A stretch of DNA of 64,000 nt from positions 4,163,151 to 4,227,150 of the forward strand of contig CM068593.1 of the NCBI GenBank assembly GCA_035048485.1. The letters are read 5' to 3'. The translations under genes were made by a program, and so were the position numbers. The notes below the pieces were generated by a model. It had not been told where the DNA came from, did not search any database, and saw nothing but the letters and a program-made list of their open reading frames with translations. Shown piece by piece: positions 11,801-19,768 of the stretch (positions within the stretch are counted from its first letter, which is position 1; each line of letters begins with the position of its first letter). The stretch comes from Pteria penguin. Lineage: Eukaryota > Mollusca > Bivalvia > Pterioida > Pteriidae.

Positions 11801-11852
11801 TAAATCAGTCAAGTTTCAAATAGGAGACCCTGTCTATTATAAAAAACCATAG
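8805..11852 (+). CDS. pol: Pol: reverse transcriptase, RNase H and integrase
   Basis: A 1015-codon frame with no ATG at its open start (TTG), because it normally continues from protease. Domains in order: a connector of about 180 residues; reverse transcriptase, about residues 183-420, with FPIVLVAKKD, FRKLNQ, MPFGLCNAPGVFQ and catalytic YIDDV at about 332; RNase H with YTLYTDASDTCIGA at about 478 and later DHKPL; integrase with a zinc-binding H-H-C-C module (HDELGHFGVDRT ... SCVTCQTRN, about 725-770) and the catalytic D,D,E core (LDLSGPYP about 796, TDNGTENVN about 855, KVERFHRT about 892). Domain order makes this Ty3/gypsy (Metaviridae), not Ty1/copia. It ends prematurely at a six-A run (about 11841-11846), after which homology continues in another frame. 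Confidence 0.95.
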   Translation: MKIGRSYVPLEEDCHINALVRLQRGVKVKPNTMNIVPARIKTPLNHTEFVEISAVEKGYVDSEPGLEINNAIVKSNKIVPIALSNHTNKTIYLKRGCIIGKVTNLTIDEKETPATDKTKTINEVLSNKTSLDLKDLDTEPKHLESVRQLVVNNQDLFAAKDTEVGQTETVKMTIDTGDHEPIKLRPYRIPLHHRKTVDNAIDEMLDAKIISRSQSPWSFPIVLVAKKDKTTRMCIDFRKLNQITKTTSYPLPLIDDIIAQLGKAKYFTTLDLKSGYWQVAMDPKDKHKTAFACHKGLFEFNKMPFGLCNAPGVFQQLMSIVLEGCEEFSTAYIDDVIIWSESHEEHLAHIQQVFDRLRKHDLKLKLKKCTFFKEETTYLGFVINKDGVKPDPQKVEAIRTLPSPKTVKEIRSFIGMCSYYRRFIPNFSKIAEPLIALTKKYARFQWCEKCQNAFDYFKQSLTVVPLLSYPDLNKPYTLYTDASDTCIGACLTQPCDDIDDAIPNVINEKPIYYLSHKLSDTQTRWSTIEKEAYAIHYALQKLDHYLHNSSFVIKTDHKPLKYILDAPMENKKIQLWAMNIMAYNCKIEYIAGRENTCADLLSRCPQESVNMSDENAGDIPDIHRNTLEVNALNSNRFEPRDHASCKVQNEELKLPNVNDLEGFNMLEEQEKDSDILKLKNQLKNGEASNVNQARHMMVKDILYYISDINDNPTLRLYVPSHLRMNVIKQYHDELGHFGVDRTFYNIKSKYYWPKLYQGLLEYIQSCVTCQTRNLTKIKPPLMETDIPPYPWAKVGLDLSGPYPTSLSGNKYIIAFVDLYSGYPEAFAVKDKSADNITHLLINEIFPRYGSLLQLVTDNGTENVNKAVRETLEALNIHHVTTSYYHPQGNAKVERFHRTLHDVMSKYLKDEHSVWDVYLNQTLAAIRFNISDSTKFSPFFLLYNRDVVFLLDNILKPRRKYFGDDQHQIALQIQHKSFLEVHRNLKKAKKAQAKYADRNSKSVKFQIGDPVYYKKP

Positions 11853-12441
11853 TAGAAAAAATAAATTTGATGTCAGATGGAAACCGTATTATAGAATTAT
11901 AGAACAAACTTCTCCGGTTAGTTTTATAATTAAAAGTCAACTTGATGGCACTACAACGAAAGCACATGCTGAACAATTACGTTTGGCTAAAATAGATCAA
12001 TGGGAAATACCAAAAGATAACATGGGTAATCGGCTTAGGAGAACTAATTATGTAGTACCTCCTGAAGAAAGTGATGCAGGTGATAAATCTGAGTCACATT
12101 CTGACGAGTCTGATGAAAATATACCACTTAGCAAAATGGCAAACAGGTATAGAACCCGAAGGGATTCATCATCAAGTGAAGATGACATACCCTTGATGGA
12201 ATTGTCTAATAGACTCAGGCGGAGAAAAAAGAGACAACTAAACCAAGAGAGTACTGAACCGGAATCAGTACAAGATTCGGACCTTGAACAACCAGGCCCC
12301 GACTTTTCTGACGATGAAATGGTTATAGATGAAGTTGTCAACAGTGAAACACCCAGGAAATGTGAGAAACGCGGTAAAAGTCGCAATAAAGTACTATTGA
12401 AGGCTTTTGAATCTTTTGATAGGTTGATTAACGCCATGTAA
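11847..12441 (+). CDS. pol: Frameshifted C-terminus of pol: GPY/F-like module and charged tail
   Basis: One frame over from the main pol frame, sequence resembling the integrase GPY/F module continues (VRWKPYYRIIEQTSPV, then AEQLRLA). It joins directly to a long acidic and basic tail ending at TAA 12439-12441. The tail repeats a small unit three times: an acidic patch, then IPL, then NR-L/Y-R-x-R (MGNRLRRTN; NIPLSKMANRYRTRR; DIPLMELSNRLRRRKK). Such charged tails in Ty3 integrases can contact chromatin, but no chromodomain fold is recognisable. The shift maps to the A-run at the end of the previous frame and is a one-base length difference. Confidence 0.75.
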
Positions 12442-13142
12442 TGTCCATAGTAATGTGGCATGTGTAACATACACATGGAGGAGATGGTTAACTCCTTGAT
12501 TACATTAAATGGCTTAATTAATAGAAAATTGCATTAAATCGGTTCCCATCACATGTGGTATTTGTGATTAACAAATAAAGAAGCTGAAACGAAAACTTCT
12601 TGAACCGGTGTATTTAGATCACCCCTTGATGATCTGTAGTGATTTGATGAGTTAGATTGATATGGTTGAGGATCGCTAACGAATCAAATTTTCCAATTAA
12701 ATCTAGACATAAGCGAGTTAAGAAGTCTTTTAAAAGACGCGAATTTTTATATGAAAACATTGCTGTTGCAGTTTAATATGCTAAGCTTGGATCATTTAAG
12801 TCCTTCAATTATTAGCCCAGACGACTTAAGAAATCTATTAATAGAAATTCAGAGTCAGCTTCCTTCGTCGTTAAACTTGACTCATGACGCTATAAAAAAA
12901 AATTGTGCACTAGATACTAGAACAATGATTAAAAAAATAATTGTTGTAAAAAACGTGAATTTAGATGTTTAATTTCCACTCGCGGGATATATTTCGGATG
13001 GTTTTTATACGATCGCTATTGAAATTAAAACATCGTTTTCTCATGACGTAAGCAAACCTCAAACAATATTTATGTTTATACCTAAAGAATTAAATCATAT
13101 TAAAAGTTACCAATTAATAAATTTATTGATACTATTAGAAAT
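12442..13142 (+). pseudogene. Env-like remnant of the LTR element, part 1
   Basis: From about 12700 one frame is open across the ATG at 12751 to 12972. It is leucine- and isoleucine-rich and helical-looking (LLLQFNMLSLDHLSP, then DLRNLLIEIQSQLP), like the helical part of the env-like glycoprotein frames found after pol in some invertebrate Ty3/gypsy elements. The upstream part, 12442-12690, does not read as protein, and the frame breaks near an A8 run at about 12894-12901. An envelope-type product, if it ever existed here, is therefore truncated at its N-terminus and disrupted. The assignment rests on position and general character. Confidence 0.5.
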
Positions 13143-13460
13143 TTGAAAAAGGTTAAGATACAGGAGCCTCTTTCGAAATGGCATTATATGGGGATTTTTG
13201 TAATTATAGTTGTAGGATTTATTGTTTTGATAATTATCTATAAGGAATATAAGAAAAATATTTTTGCATGTAAGATTGCCAGACGATTTTGGAGGGTAAG
13301 GTCAGACATACAATCAAATGATGTTAATGATATGCAAGAGATGAGAAATCTTGTTGCTAAGGAACCAACTGGCACGCCCACTGCGCCAACAATGGACCAA
13401 GCCGTTACTGAGAAGATAGACACTGAAGAAAGGGTGTATCCGATTCTTCCGATGGCCTAA
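13143..13460 (+). CDS. Env-like remnant, part 2: transmembrane anchor and cytoplasmic tail
   Basis: A 105-residue frame (non-ATG opening) with one strong membrane segment (IFVIIVVGFIVLIII, about residues 19-33), followed at once by the basic stretch YKEYKK and ARRFWRVR and a polar tail. This is the layout of a C-terminal membrane anchor of an envelope-like glycoprotein, and it sits where env does, between pol and the 3' LTR. No signal peptide is linked to it in the present sequence. Envelope-like genes in such elements can allow intercellular transfer, but this copy is incomplete and nothing shows function. Confidence 0.5.
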   Translation: MKKVKIQEPLSKWHYMGIFVIIVVGFIVLIIIYKEYKKNIFACKIARRFWRVRSDIQSNDVNDMQEMRNLVAKEPTGTPTAPTMDQAVTEKIDTEERVYPILPMA

Positions 13461-13470
13461 ACAACTTTGA

Positions 13471-13633
13471 GGGTATGGGATGAGACGACGTCCCTTGCCC
13501 GCCAACAATGAATTAGGGTATGGGTTGAGACGACGACCCTTGCCCCTATTGGATCAAATTGTATATAGTAATATAACGGAAGATTGGTGTGCGACGAACT
13601 GAGATATGGGTTGAGATGACGACCCTCGATTTC
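13471..13633 (+). other. Three covarying hairpins in the LTR element's 3' non-coding region
   Basis: Repeats at 13471-13500, 13516-13545 and 13601-13633 share the loop core TGAGACGACG (TGAGATGACG in the third). Each can fold: GGG-TAT-GGGA with TCCC-TTG-CCC in the first; GGG-TAT-GGGT with ACCC-TTG-CCC in the second; GAGAT-AT-GGGT with ACCC-TCG-ATTTC in the third. The inner stem changes from GGGA/TCCC to GGGT/ACCC while pairing is kept. Hairpins 2 and 3 lie in a roughly 86-bp tandem duplication that also duplicates the AACGGRAGAT region. Confidence 0.7.
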
Positions 13634-13867
13634 ATTGGACTAGACTGTAAATAGAAATTTAACGGGAGATATGCTGAACTTAATTTTCGTGTACATATTC
13701 ATTATTAGTACATTGTTGCAGTATGGACTTCCAGGAACATTCGTATGCCGAGAGATATTGCCGAGGATGATGCTTTAAGGATTCATAACGTTGGACTAAT
13801 ACACAGAACATGTTACATAATCGATTGTTTTAAGAAAATATTGTGTTCGAATATTTTCTAGTGACAT

Positions 13868-13876
13868 GGGGAGGAA
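13868..13876 (+). other. Polypurine tract
   Basis: GGGGAGGAA lies directly against the first base of the 3' LTR. This is where plus-strand DNA synthesis is primed in LTR elements. Confidence 0.8.
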
Positions 13877-14594
13877 TGTAAGGTAGCGGCATACCACGCT
13901 ACTTACGAATTGTTTTTAAGAAACATCACCAATGGATCCACCAAGGAACATTATATCTTGGACGATTTTTCCTGTGAATGATTCAATTACAGACACTAAA
14001 GTTCACGCTTGTTTATCTTAAAGACTTGTAATTATCATAATTGAATTGGTCAGTTAATGGCTAGTCTATCTTGTTTGTTTATCTTAAAGTCTTAGGAATC
14101 TGTGAACTAATGGCTTCGTGGGGTACGTGGTAAATTAGTATAATTAAAATATTAATTATTGGACTGGTCAATTTTACGGTTAATCTATTTTCCTTGTGGA
14201 ATCATAATTAGACTGGTCAATTTACGGTTAATCTATTTTCCTTGTGGAAATGGATAGTGTTTAAATATATAAAGTAGTTGGGGAGTTTAAATAGGTTAGA
14301 CCTCGGAAATACTTGATAGAGTTCAGACCTCGGAAATACTTAATAGATTTCAGATCTATTTGATTCAGAAAGAACTTGAAAGAACTATATTGTGAAATAT
14401 AACATTGTGATCATCGTAACTGCCGGGTCTCCCCCTTTTCCACGTCGCACGAAGCCAACTTGCTATCTTGTACATTGCTGTAGAGATTTTATTAAAAGTA
14501 TTAACTTTCTTACTGACTTATAATTTTGTCGCATAACACAACGCACCTTGAGGAATCAAACTCACACCACCCCAACGCAAAGTACTACCCTACA
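13877..14594 (+). repeat. 3' LTR (718 bp)
   Basis: Same length as the 5' LTR; I see one base difference between them (ATTGTTTTT here). The copy has the TATATAAAG box at 14266-14274, so transcription could in principle run out into intron 1 of the host gene, antisense to it. It is followed by AGAG, the right target duplication. Confidence 0.93.
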
Positions 14595-16046
14595 AGAGTT
14601 TATGTCGCCATGTTGGAATACAACTCATTTTTCATTGCTACCATGAAAACTTCATTAAAATTTTGAGAAATATATGTACTTTCATGGCAGATATCATAAT
14701 TTCAGTCTCAATTAGAAATATAATCAATTATTTAATAATTTCAAAGAATATATATTGTGATTATATAACAAAATTAAAGTTAAGTCAAAGTTTTTACAGA
14801 CAGAGATTGATCAAGTCCAAGAATTGTAATAAATTGAAAGAGATAATTCGAGCTTATTTGAGGAAGACAATGCTGAATGTGAACACTCTATATAAGTTTC
14901 CCTTTTTATATCGTCTTCTGGATTAAGCATCTATCAAAGCCATCTCATAGTTGTTTTAAAGTTGAAAAACTCAAGCCTAATGATATACATGTTTTTAAAT
15001 CCATGTGTTGGAATGTGGAGAATACTCTGTACATATGCTGTATACTGAGCTGTTATTATGTCATAATGGGTAAGAAATGATGCTATTGATTTTTTTTTGT
15101 TCTAACCAAGCAAAGTAACAAAGTTTTATCATCATTGTAAGTTAATATTTTGTGAATTATAAAAGGTTATAAATGCTCAAATTTTGAAAGATTTAAAATC
15201 ATACTTCTCATATGTCAACTTAAAACAATGTTCTTCATTTTCGTCCATCTTTCTAACCACAGCTAGGACTGCTTTCTAAAAAAAAAAAAGAAAAAAAAAA
15301 AACAAGTGAAACAAGAGATGTTAGTATAATGCTTCCTTCTGGTACTATATTGTACAGTTGTATAAAGTACAACACACACTTGGTAACCTTTGGCCTTTTG
15401 ACCTGAAAATCAATAGGGGTCATCTATTACTCATAAGCACCCCATATATGAAATATCACTATCAAACATAGGATTCTCACAATACATGTACTGGGTGAAT
15501 ATGTGTGGTCCACAAACCAAAAGACCCACATGTACAAAGCAATATGCCTCTTCTTTGCAGAAGGAAGGCTGAATACATACAAGATACATCTTGTTGAGAA
15601 AATTCAAATACTGAACTTTCTGGCATTGAATGATTGATACTGTTTATGCCAGTAGTTTTAACGATCAGTTTTATTCTCTGTTTTCTTGTTGATAAAACAA
15701 TTTGTATACATGTAAATTACCTAAAATGTTAAGTTCAAATGTTTTGACAAAACTGAAGTTACCAAATACATGTTAAATGTTGTTCTACGAGGAGTCAACA
15801 GTTGTGCAGTAATGATCTCCAAACTGGTAAGTTAAAAAGGTCAAGGTAAATTTATGCCCTTTTAAATAACAAATATCAATGTTTAGTACTTGAAATTGAT
15901 TACTGGAAAACACGGATTTTTATGTATAAGACTGTCTTAATGAAAGCTTGTTCCCAAATCTGTTAAAAGACATGTATAATTAATCACACATATTCCATCT
16001 ACCATCATGACCATTAATGGTAATATCTCAGTAATTTGTATACTAC
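14595..16046 (-). other. Remainder of intron 1 with dispersed repeats
   Basis: AGAG at 14595-14598 is the right target duplication of the LTR element. An A-rich tract lies at 15281-15302. Around 15370-15520 is a dispersed repeat with TTTGACCTGAAAATCAATAG and GGGGTCATCTATTACTCATA, which I recall as common in molluscan genomes. No exon is visible; the open frame at 14663-14926 is AT-rich and lacks coding character. Confidence 0.5.
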
Positions 16047-16157
16047 CTGTACACCTTGAGGCAAAACAATGTTGCGCTTCGGTCTCCTTGCCATCAGGTC
16101 ATCAACTTTGGCATGGATGGTTCTCAGTTCCTCGATCATCACTTCAGAGTTGGCCAT
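16047..16157 (-). CDS. First coding exon of the uncharacterised minus-strand gene
   Basis: On the minus strand ATG at 16157-16155 has a good context (AGATGG) and opens 37 codons, MANSEVMIEELRTIHAKVDD then LMARRPKRN, ending at a consensus donor CAG|GTAGTA. Base composition is clearly higher in GC than its surroundings, as expected of a coding exon. The frame is also open upstream to an ACTTAG acceptor at about 16197 (ERTNLSKKTQFEK), so either the 5' UTR runs from there or translation starts in an earlier exon. The N-terminus looks like a short coiled coil followed by a basic RRPKR patch that could be a nuclear localisation signal. Exon 2 continues in phase 0 at 6496, across an intron holding the LTR element. 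Function unknown. Confidence 0.65.
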
Positions 16158-16224
16158 CTTCTCGAACTGTGTCTTCTTTGACAGATTGGTGCGTTCCTAA
16201 GTACCACGTTGAATTTGAAAACAA

Positions 16225-16445
16225 ACATCTGCGCATGCGCGATGGAATTGCATCATGGGTAAGTAGAAACATACCTTTTTTTTAATTAATATTAATATTA
16301 TTATTGGTAAACGTAAGAAAATTTCCAAATCGAAATAATATAAGAAAAAATATTAAAACCTGAATTGAAAATGATTTTAAAAGAAATGTTTTATTTCAGG
16401 TCAACTCAAAGCTCCGCCCACAAACTTCACGCATGCGTATTGAGT
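16225..16445. promoter_or_regulatory. Candidate promoter with NRF-1-type sites
   Basis: Just upstream of the minus-strand gene are the palindrome TGCGCATGCGCG (about 16230-16241), the classical NRF-1 core, and a second close word CACGCATGCGTA (about 16428-16439). A GC-box-like CTCCGCCCAC lies at about 16413. This is a CpG-containing island in AT-rich surroundings. On the plus strand there is also a perfect donor (CATGG|GTAAGT at 16258/16259) and an acceptor (TTTATTTCAG to 16399), so a divergent spliced transcript may start here. Confidence 0.4.
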
Positions 16446-16965
16446 TCACATAGTTGACCTTGGTTATATTGCGGGAATTTCAAAATACAAATTCCTAGAC
16501 ACTTGATGATTTGTAATCAACGTTTTCAATTCATTGCAGTGCAGTGTTACTTGAATAGGTTTGTATATTTTCTATATATCACTTTAGGACAACAAGTACA
16601 CTTGCACAGTTTAAATCACTTATAAGTAGCTGGTATGGGCCACAATGTAAATGCAACACATGTAGACAAAACACATAAGAATACAAACAAACTACCCCCA
16701 CTAACACACACCCGCACATTTTTATGTTTCTTTTTATGTTATGTAGTGCTCTATATGTATGTATTATGTAAATGTGTTTGTGTCTGTTTATCATGTGTCG
16801 GTTGTAATAGCTCATTAGAGCTAATGTTTGTACTGTTTTTGTACTGTTTTTACCATGTACCGACGTTAAATAAAACTTTGAGTTGATTTGATTTGATATA
16901 TGATAATACTTCTTATGTCATATACAGTTGATGCACTGTAGAATGTAAGCATGCACTTTATCAAG
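16446..16965. other. Non-coding stretch ending in a retroposon-like tail
   Basis: No coding signature. At 16860-16898 (plus) the sequence CCGACGTTAAATAAAACTTT then GAGTTGATTTGATTTGAT looks like the 3' end and simple-repeat tail of a truncated LINE or SINE. A similar tail in the other orientation is at 55982-56030. Frames at 16579-16886 on both strands are chance. Confidence 0.4.
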
Positions 16966-16973
16966 GGACGTAT

Positions 16974-17029
16974 CAGAGACATATATACAGATATATATAT
17001 ATGTAGGCCTACATACATATATGTCTCTG
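16974..17029. mobile_element. 56-bp palindromic hAT-type miniature element
   Basis: The element reads CAGAGACATATATAC inwards from the left and CAGAGACATATATGT inwards from the right, so nearly the whole of it is one inverted repeat around TGTAGGCCTACA. It is flanked by a perfect 8-bp direct repeat GGACGTAT (16966-16973 and 17030-17037). An 8-bp duplication with CAG-starting termini is the signature of hAT elements. A 36-bp relative lies at 53936-53971. Confidence 0.75.
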
Positions 17030-17200
17030 GGACGTATATAACACGACATATATATATATATATATTTATTTATTTATGTCCCTGCTATCCTGTTATTTTT
17101 CCTTTAAAACAATAACCTGGTAGCAACTTCATTTGGTCCACTATCCAAATTGTAACTCATTCTATTGTTTATAAAAATTGTAGAGTCTTTGTTTATGAAT

Positions 17201-17321
17201 CAGTGGCGGATTTAGAAGGGCCCCCCCCTTTGGCCACACATTTACTCGTAAAAGTCCAGATTTTGCACCAAAAATGGCTGAAAAGTTTGGCTCACATGTG
17301 CCCCCCCCCCATTCGCCACTG
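17201..17321. mobile_element. hAT-like MITE (CAGTGGCGG termini), copy 1
   Basis: Starts CAGTGGCGGATTTAG and ends ATTCGCCACTG, with C-runs inside both ends. This terminal sequence is common in non-autonomous hAT elements of invertebrates. A 5-bp direct repeat TGAAT flanks it; the usual 8-bp duplication is not preserved. A second copy is at 54193-54354. Confidence 0.65.
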
Positions 17322-18180
17322 TGAATATCATTATTTTAATTAGTATACAAATAAAATACATAAATACATTTGATAATTATTCAGTTAATCTGAAATATAA
17401 AATATGAATATATCACTATAACATCTAGATATGTTTTATCACAGGGCTTTCGGCTCTTTTTGTTTTGATCATGACTGTTACAAATATATAACTTTAGTTA
17501 GCACCTCTGAATTTTAGAGGTCCATGAATGTCTATTGTGGTATATTGTTGTTAGTGCCATTGTCGTGTGACACCACTTACTTTAAAACAAAACAAAATAT
17601 CTTCTACTTTTCATTTCAGTCAAGGTTTATTAAATGTTAAATTTTCTTTGTTAAAAGTTTCTTAAATTTTCTTTGTTAAAGGTTTCTTAAATTTTGATAA
17701 ATATATTACATTATAATAGTGTAATTATTATTTTTCACTATCTAGAAGGATATTATAAAAACTTAGCTTCTGTAAACTTTAAAACAAGATTACTTGAAAA
17801 CTTTAGCTTAAACATAACATAATTTTTTATTAAAAAAAAAGAAAACAAAGGAAATGTCATGAACTTTGTTGGTGATTTTTATTTCTAAGTAAATAAAATT
17901 TATAGTGATTAGAATGGGGTAGGTGGATGTTTACTGCATTTTTTTTTTAATTATTTATTTCAGTTTGAACAGTCAAAATTTATTAAATATGATACAATGT
18001 GTGAATTTCACACTCTTAGTCATACTTCTTTAACTTATCCCTTCTTAGTAGAACTGATTTATTATTTAAATATATAATAATTGAATATGTACATATATTT
18101 ATTTCAAATTCAACTTGTATTATTCAGTTATCACCCACATATGTCAAGAAAATTGGTAAACATTAACCACATTCTTTAAA
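17322..18180. other. AT-rich non-coding stretch
   Basis: No exon, RNA gene or recognised repeat. Contains a short direct repeat with AAATTTTCTTTGTTAAA at about 17640-17690. Confidence 0.45.
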
Positions 18181-18225
18181 AAATGTATCAGAATTCCCTT
18201 TCATCACATATACAGTGTTTTATAC

Positions 18226-18510
18226 CTAATACATATACTTAAGATAAACTTTATACCCTTCAAATGACAATGTTATACATTTCATTTTGCAAACTTCATA
18301 TAAAGTATAATTATCCTGTCCAATGAACTGGCAAATAATCTGTGACAAAAAAGGTCCTTTTGAGAATTTTTCTGGTATTTTACCAGAATATTGTACAAAT
18401 TCATTCTTCACCTTCTGCAGTAAGTTCTTTGCTAAACCCCAAAAGTACAGTTTATATTTCTGTACTGCACAAGTACATAGTGCACTATCATTAATTCCCC
18501 TTTTAAAATT
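18226..18510 (-). pseudogene. Coding-like minus-strand remnant, unassigned
   Basis: Reading the minus strand down from about 18510 gives a continuous frame with amino-acid composition typical of protein (KYKLYFWGLAKNLLQ, then EFVQYSGKIPEKF, then ICQFIGQDNYTLYEVC) to TAA just below 18229. The frame shown from 18411 is only its open-ATG part. No start codon or clear splice site closes the upstream end. It could be a decayed transposon protein or a lone exon; I cannot name a family. Confidence 0.3.
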
Positions 18511-18540
18511 GCCTTACTAGGGGTCTATATATAAGGCTTT

Positions 18541-19222
18541 ATTCTAAATTGAAACCATTGTAACTTTTTATCATGCATGTTATATAAAGATTGATATATA
18601 GATTTCAAATCCTCATCTTCAAATTCTTGAAAAATATTCCACCATTTGATGTGATTTAATATCTATTCTTTTTTTTTCTTCTTCAAAAAACTGTACATCT
18701 CATTTGAACTCTTTTTATTAGTGACAATACTTTTATATATTATTTGGTACCCAAGGCCCACAAATTTTTCTCACAGCATATTTTTTACATTTTAAAAGAT
18801 GTTTTATGGATGTGATAATTCAATTATATTACAGAAAATTTGTCCTCCATACATATATATATATATTTATTTCCTTAAATTCTTCATAACAATAAAATGT
18901 ACTGCATTCTTTTAAAATATGATTAATATACAATGATTCCTTCTTTATACTAATGCTTATATGATAAACATTGCCCAATGACTTGAACATTATGATTCAT
19001 CTAAAGTGGATATTCGTGAACAATATCAATGACATTACTACAAATTTGCTTTGTTTATTCATCACTTCTTTCCATGAAATTAAGACATATTTTAAAAATT
19101 CATTTACAGTGGACATAAGTTTTATAATCAATACTGATATATTTTGTTTCCACACTGTAAAATACTAAAAAATTCTCTTATTCACATTCTGTAAAATCAG
19201 ATTTTGCCAAATGCTTACTTAT
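18541..19222. other. AT-rich non-coding stretch
   Basis: No feature can be supported. A (TA)n run lies at about 18853-18867, and the short frames here look random. Confidence 0.4.
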
Positions 19223-19768
19223 TTAGAATTCTTTAGAGTCATAATGTAAGCCGCTATGTCCTAAATATTCAAATTCATTGCATCTTTTTTTTAAACTGTA
19301 CAATTTGTCAAATGTGAGCCCACACTTAAATGTTAAATGAGTGTATTGAAACAATAATGAAGCGAATAATGTTGTTTTGTTTAGAGTGAGAATGCATGTA
19401 TCATTTGTCTCTGGTGTTACATAGTTTTGGGGTTTTTTTTTTTTCATTAGACAAACTATTGAATTATTAAGCATTGGCTTCTGTAGATTGAGACAACAAC
19501 ACCTGCTCATACCTATGTGAGGTAATATTGACACCTGTTCTAAAAATAGTAAGTGTCAACTAGAAAGGGTAATCGAATTAACATAGAATAAACATCCTAT
19601 ATTGTCTATAACTCTAAGTTGACACCCCATTGTATTCTGCAATGTATATTTGCCCAATTTACACACCTGTTCCAATCCTGAACAGGAAATTCTTATGCAA
19701 TCAGCTTGGGTTAAGGGGGAATAATCCAATGGGTATCTTTGATAAGGGTTTAAGAGAGTAAATAACAC
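19223..19768 (-). pseudogene. Two adjacent minus-strand frames, possible decayed protein
   Basis: Frames at 19768-19556 and 19534-19223 follow one another on the minus strand and have fairly protein-like composition (TMGCQLRVIDNIGCLFYVN; LPHIGMSRCCCLNLQKPMLN). They could be parts of one degraded reading frame, broken near the TGA/TAA codons between them. No motif identifies them. Judged weak, and possibly chance in AT-rich DNA. Confidence 0.2.

Larger units (their letters stand above)
6682..14594 (+). mobile_element. Ty3/gypsy LTR retrotransposon with env-like remnant (7.9 kb)
   Basis: A complete element by structure: two 718-bp LTRs starting TG and ending CA, a 4-bp AGAG target duplication, a primer-binding site, gag, protease, RT/RNase H/integrase in Ty3/gypsy order, an env-like remnant and a polypurine tract. 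My by-eye alignment of the LTRs found one difference (G at 5' LTR ATTGGTTTT, T at 3' LTR ATTGTTTTT), so insertion was very recent. Even so the coding part has a nonsense codon in gag, a frameshift between protease and RT, and a one-base shift in an A-run near the end of pol. This copy is therefore unlikely to move by itself, unless the lesions are assembly errors. It lies antisense in intron 1 of the minus-strand host gene. Confidence 0.95.
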
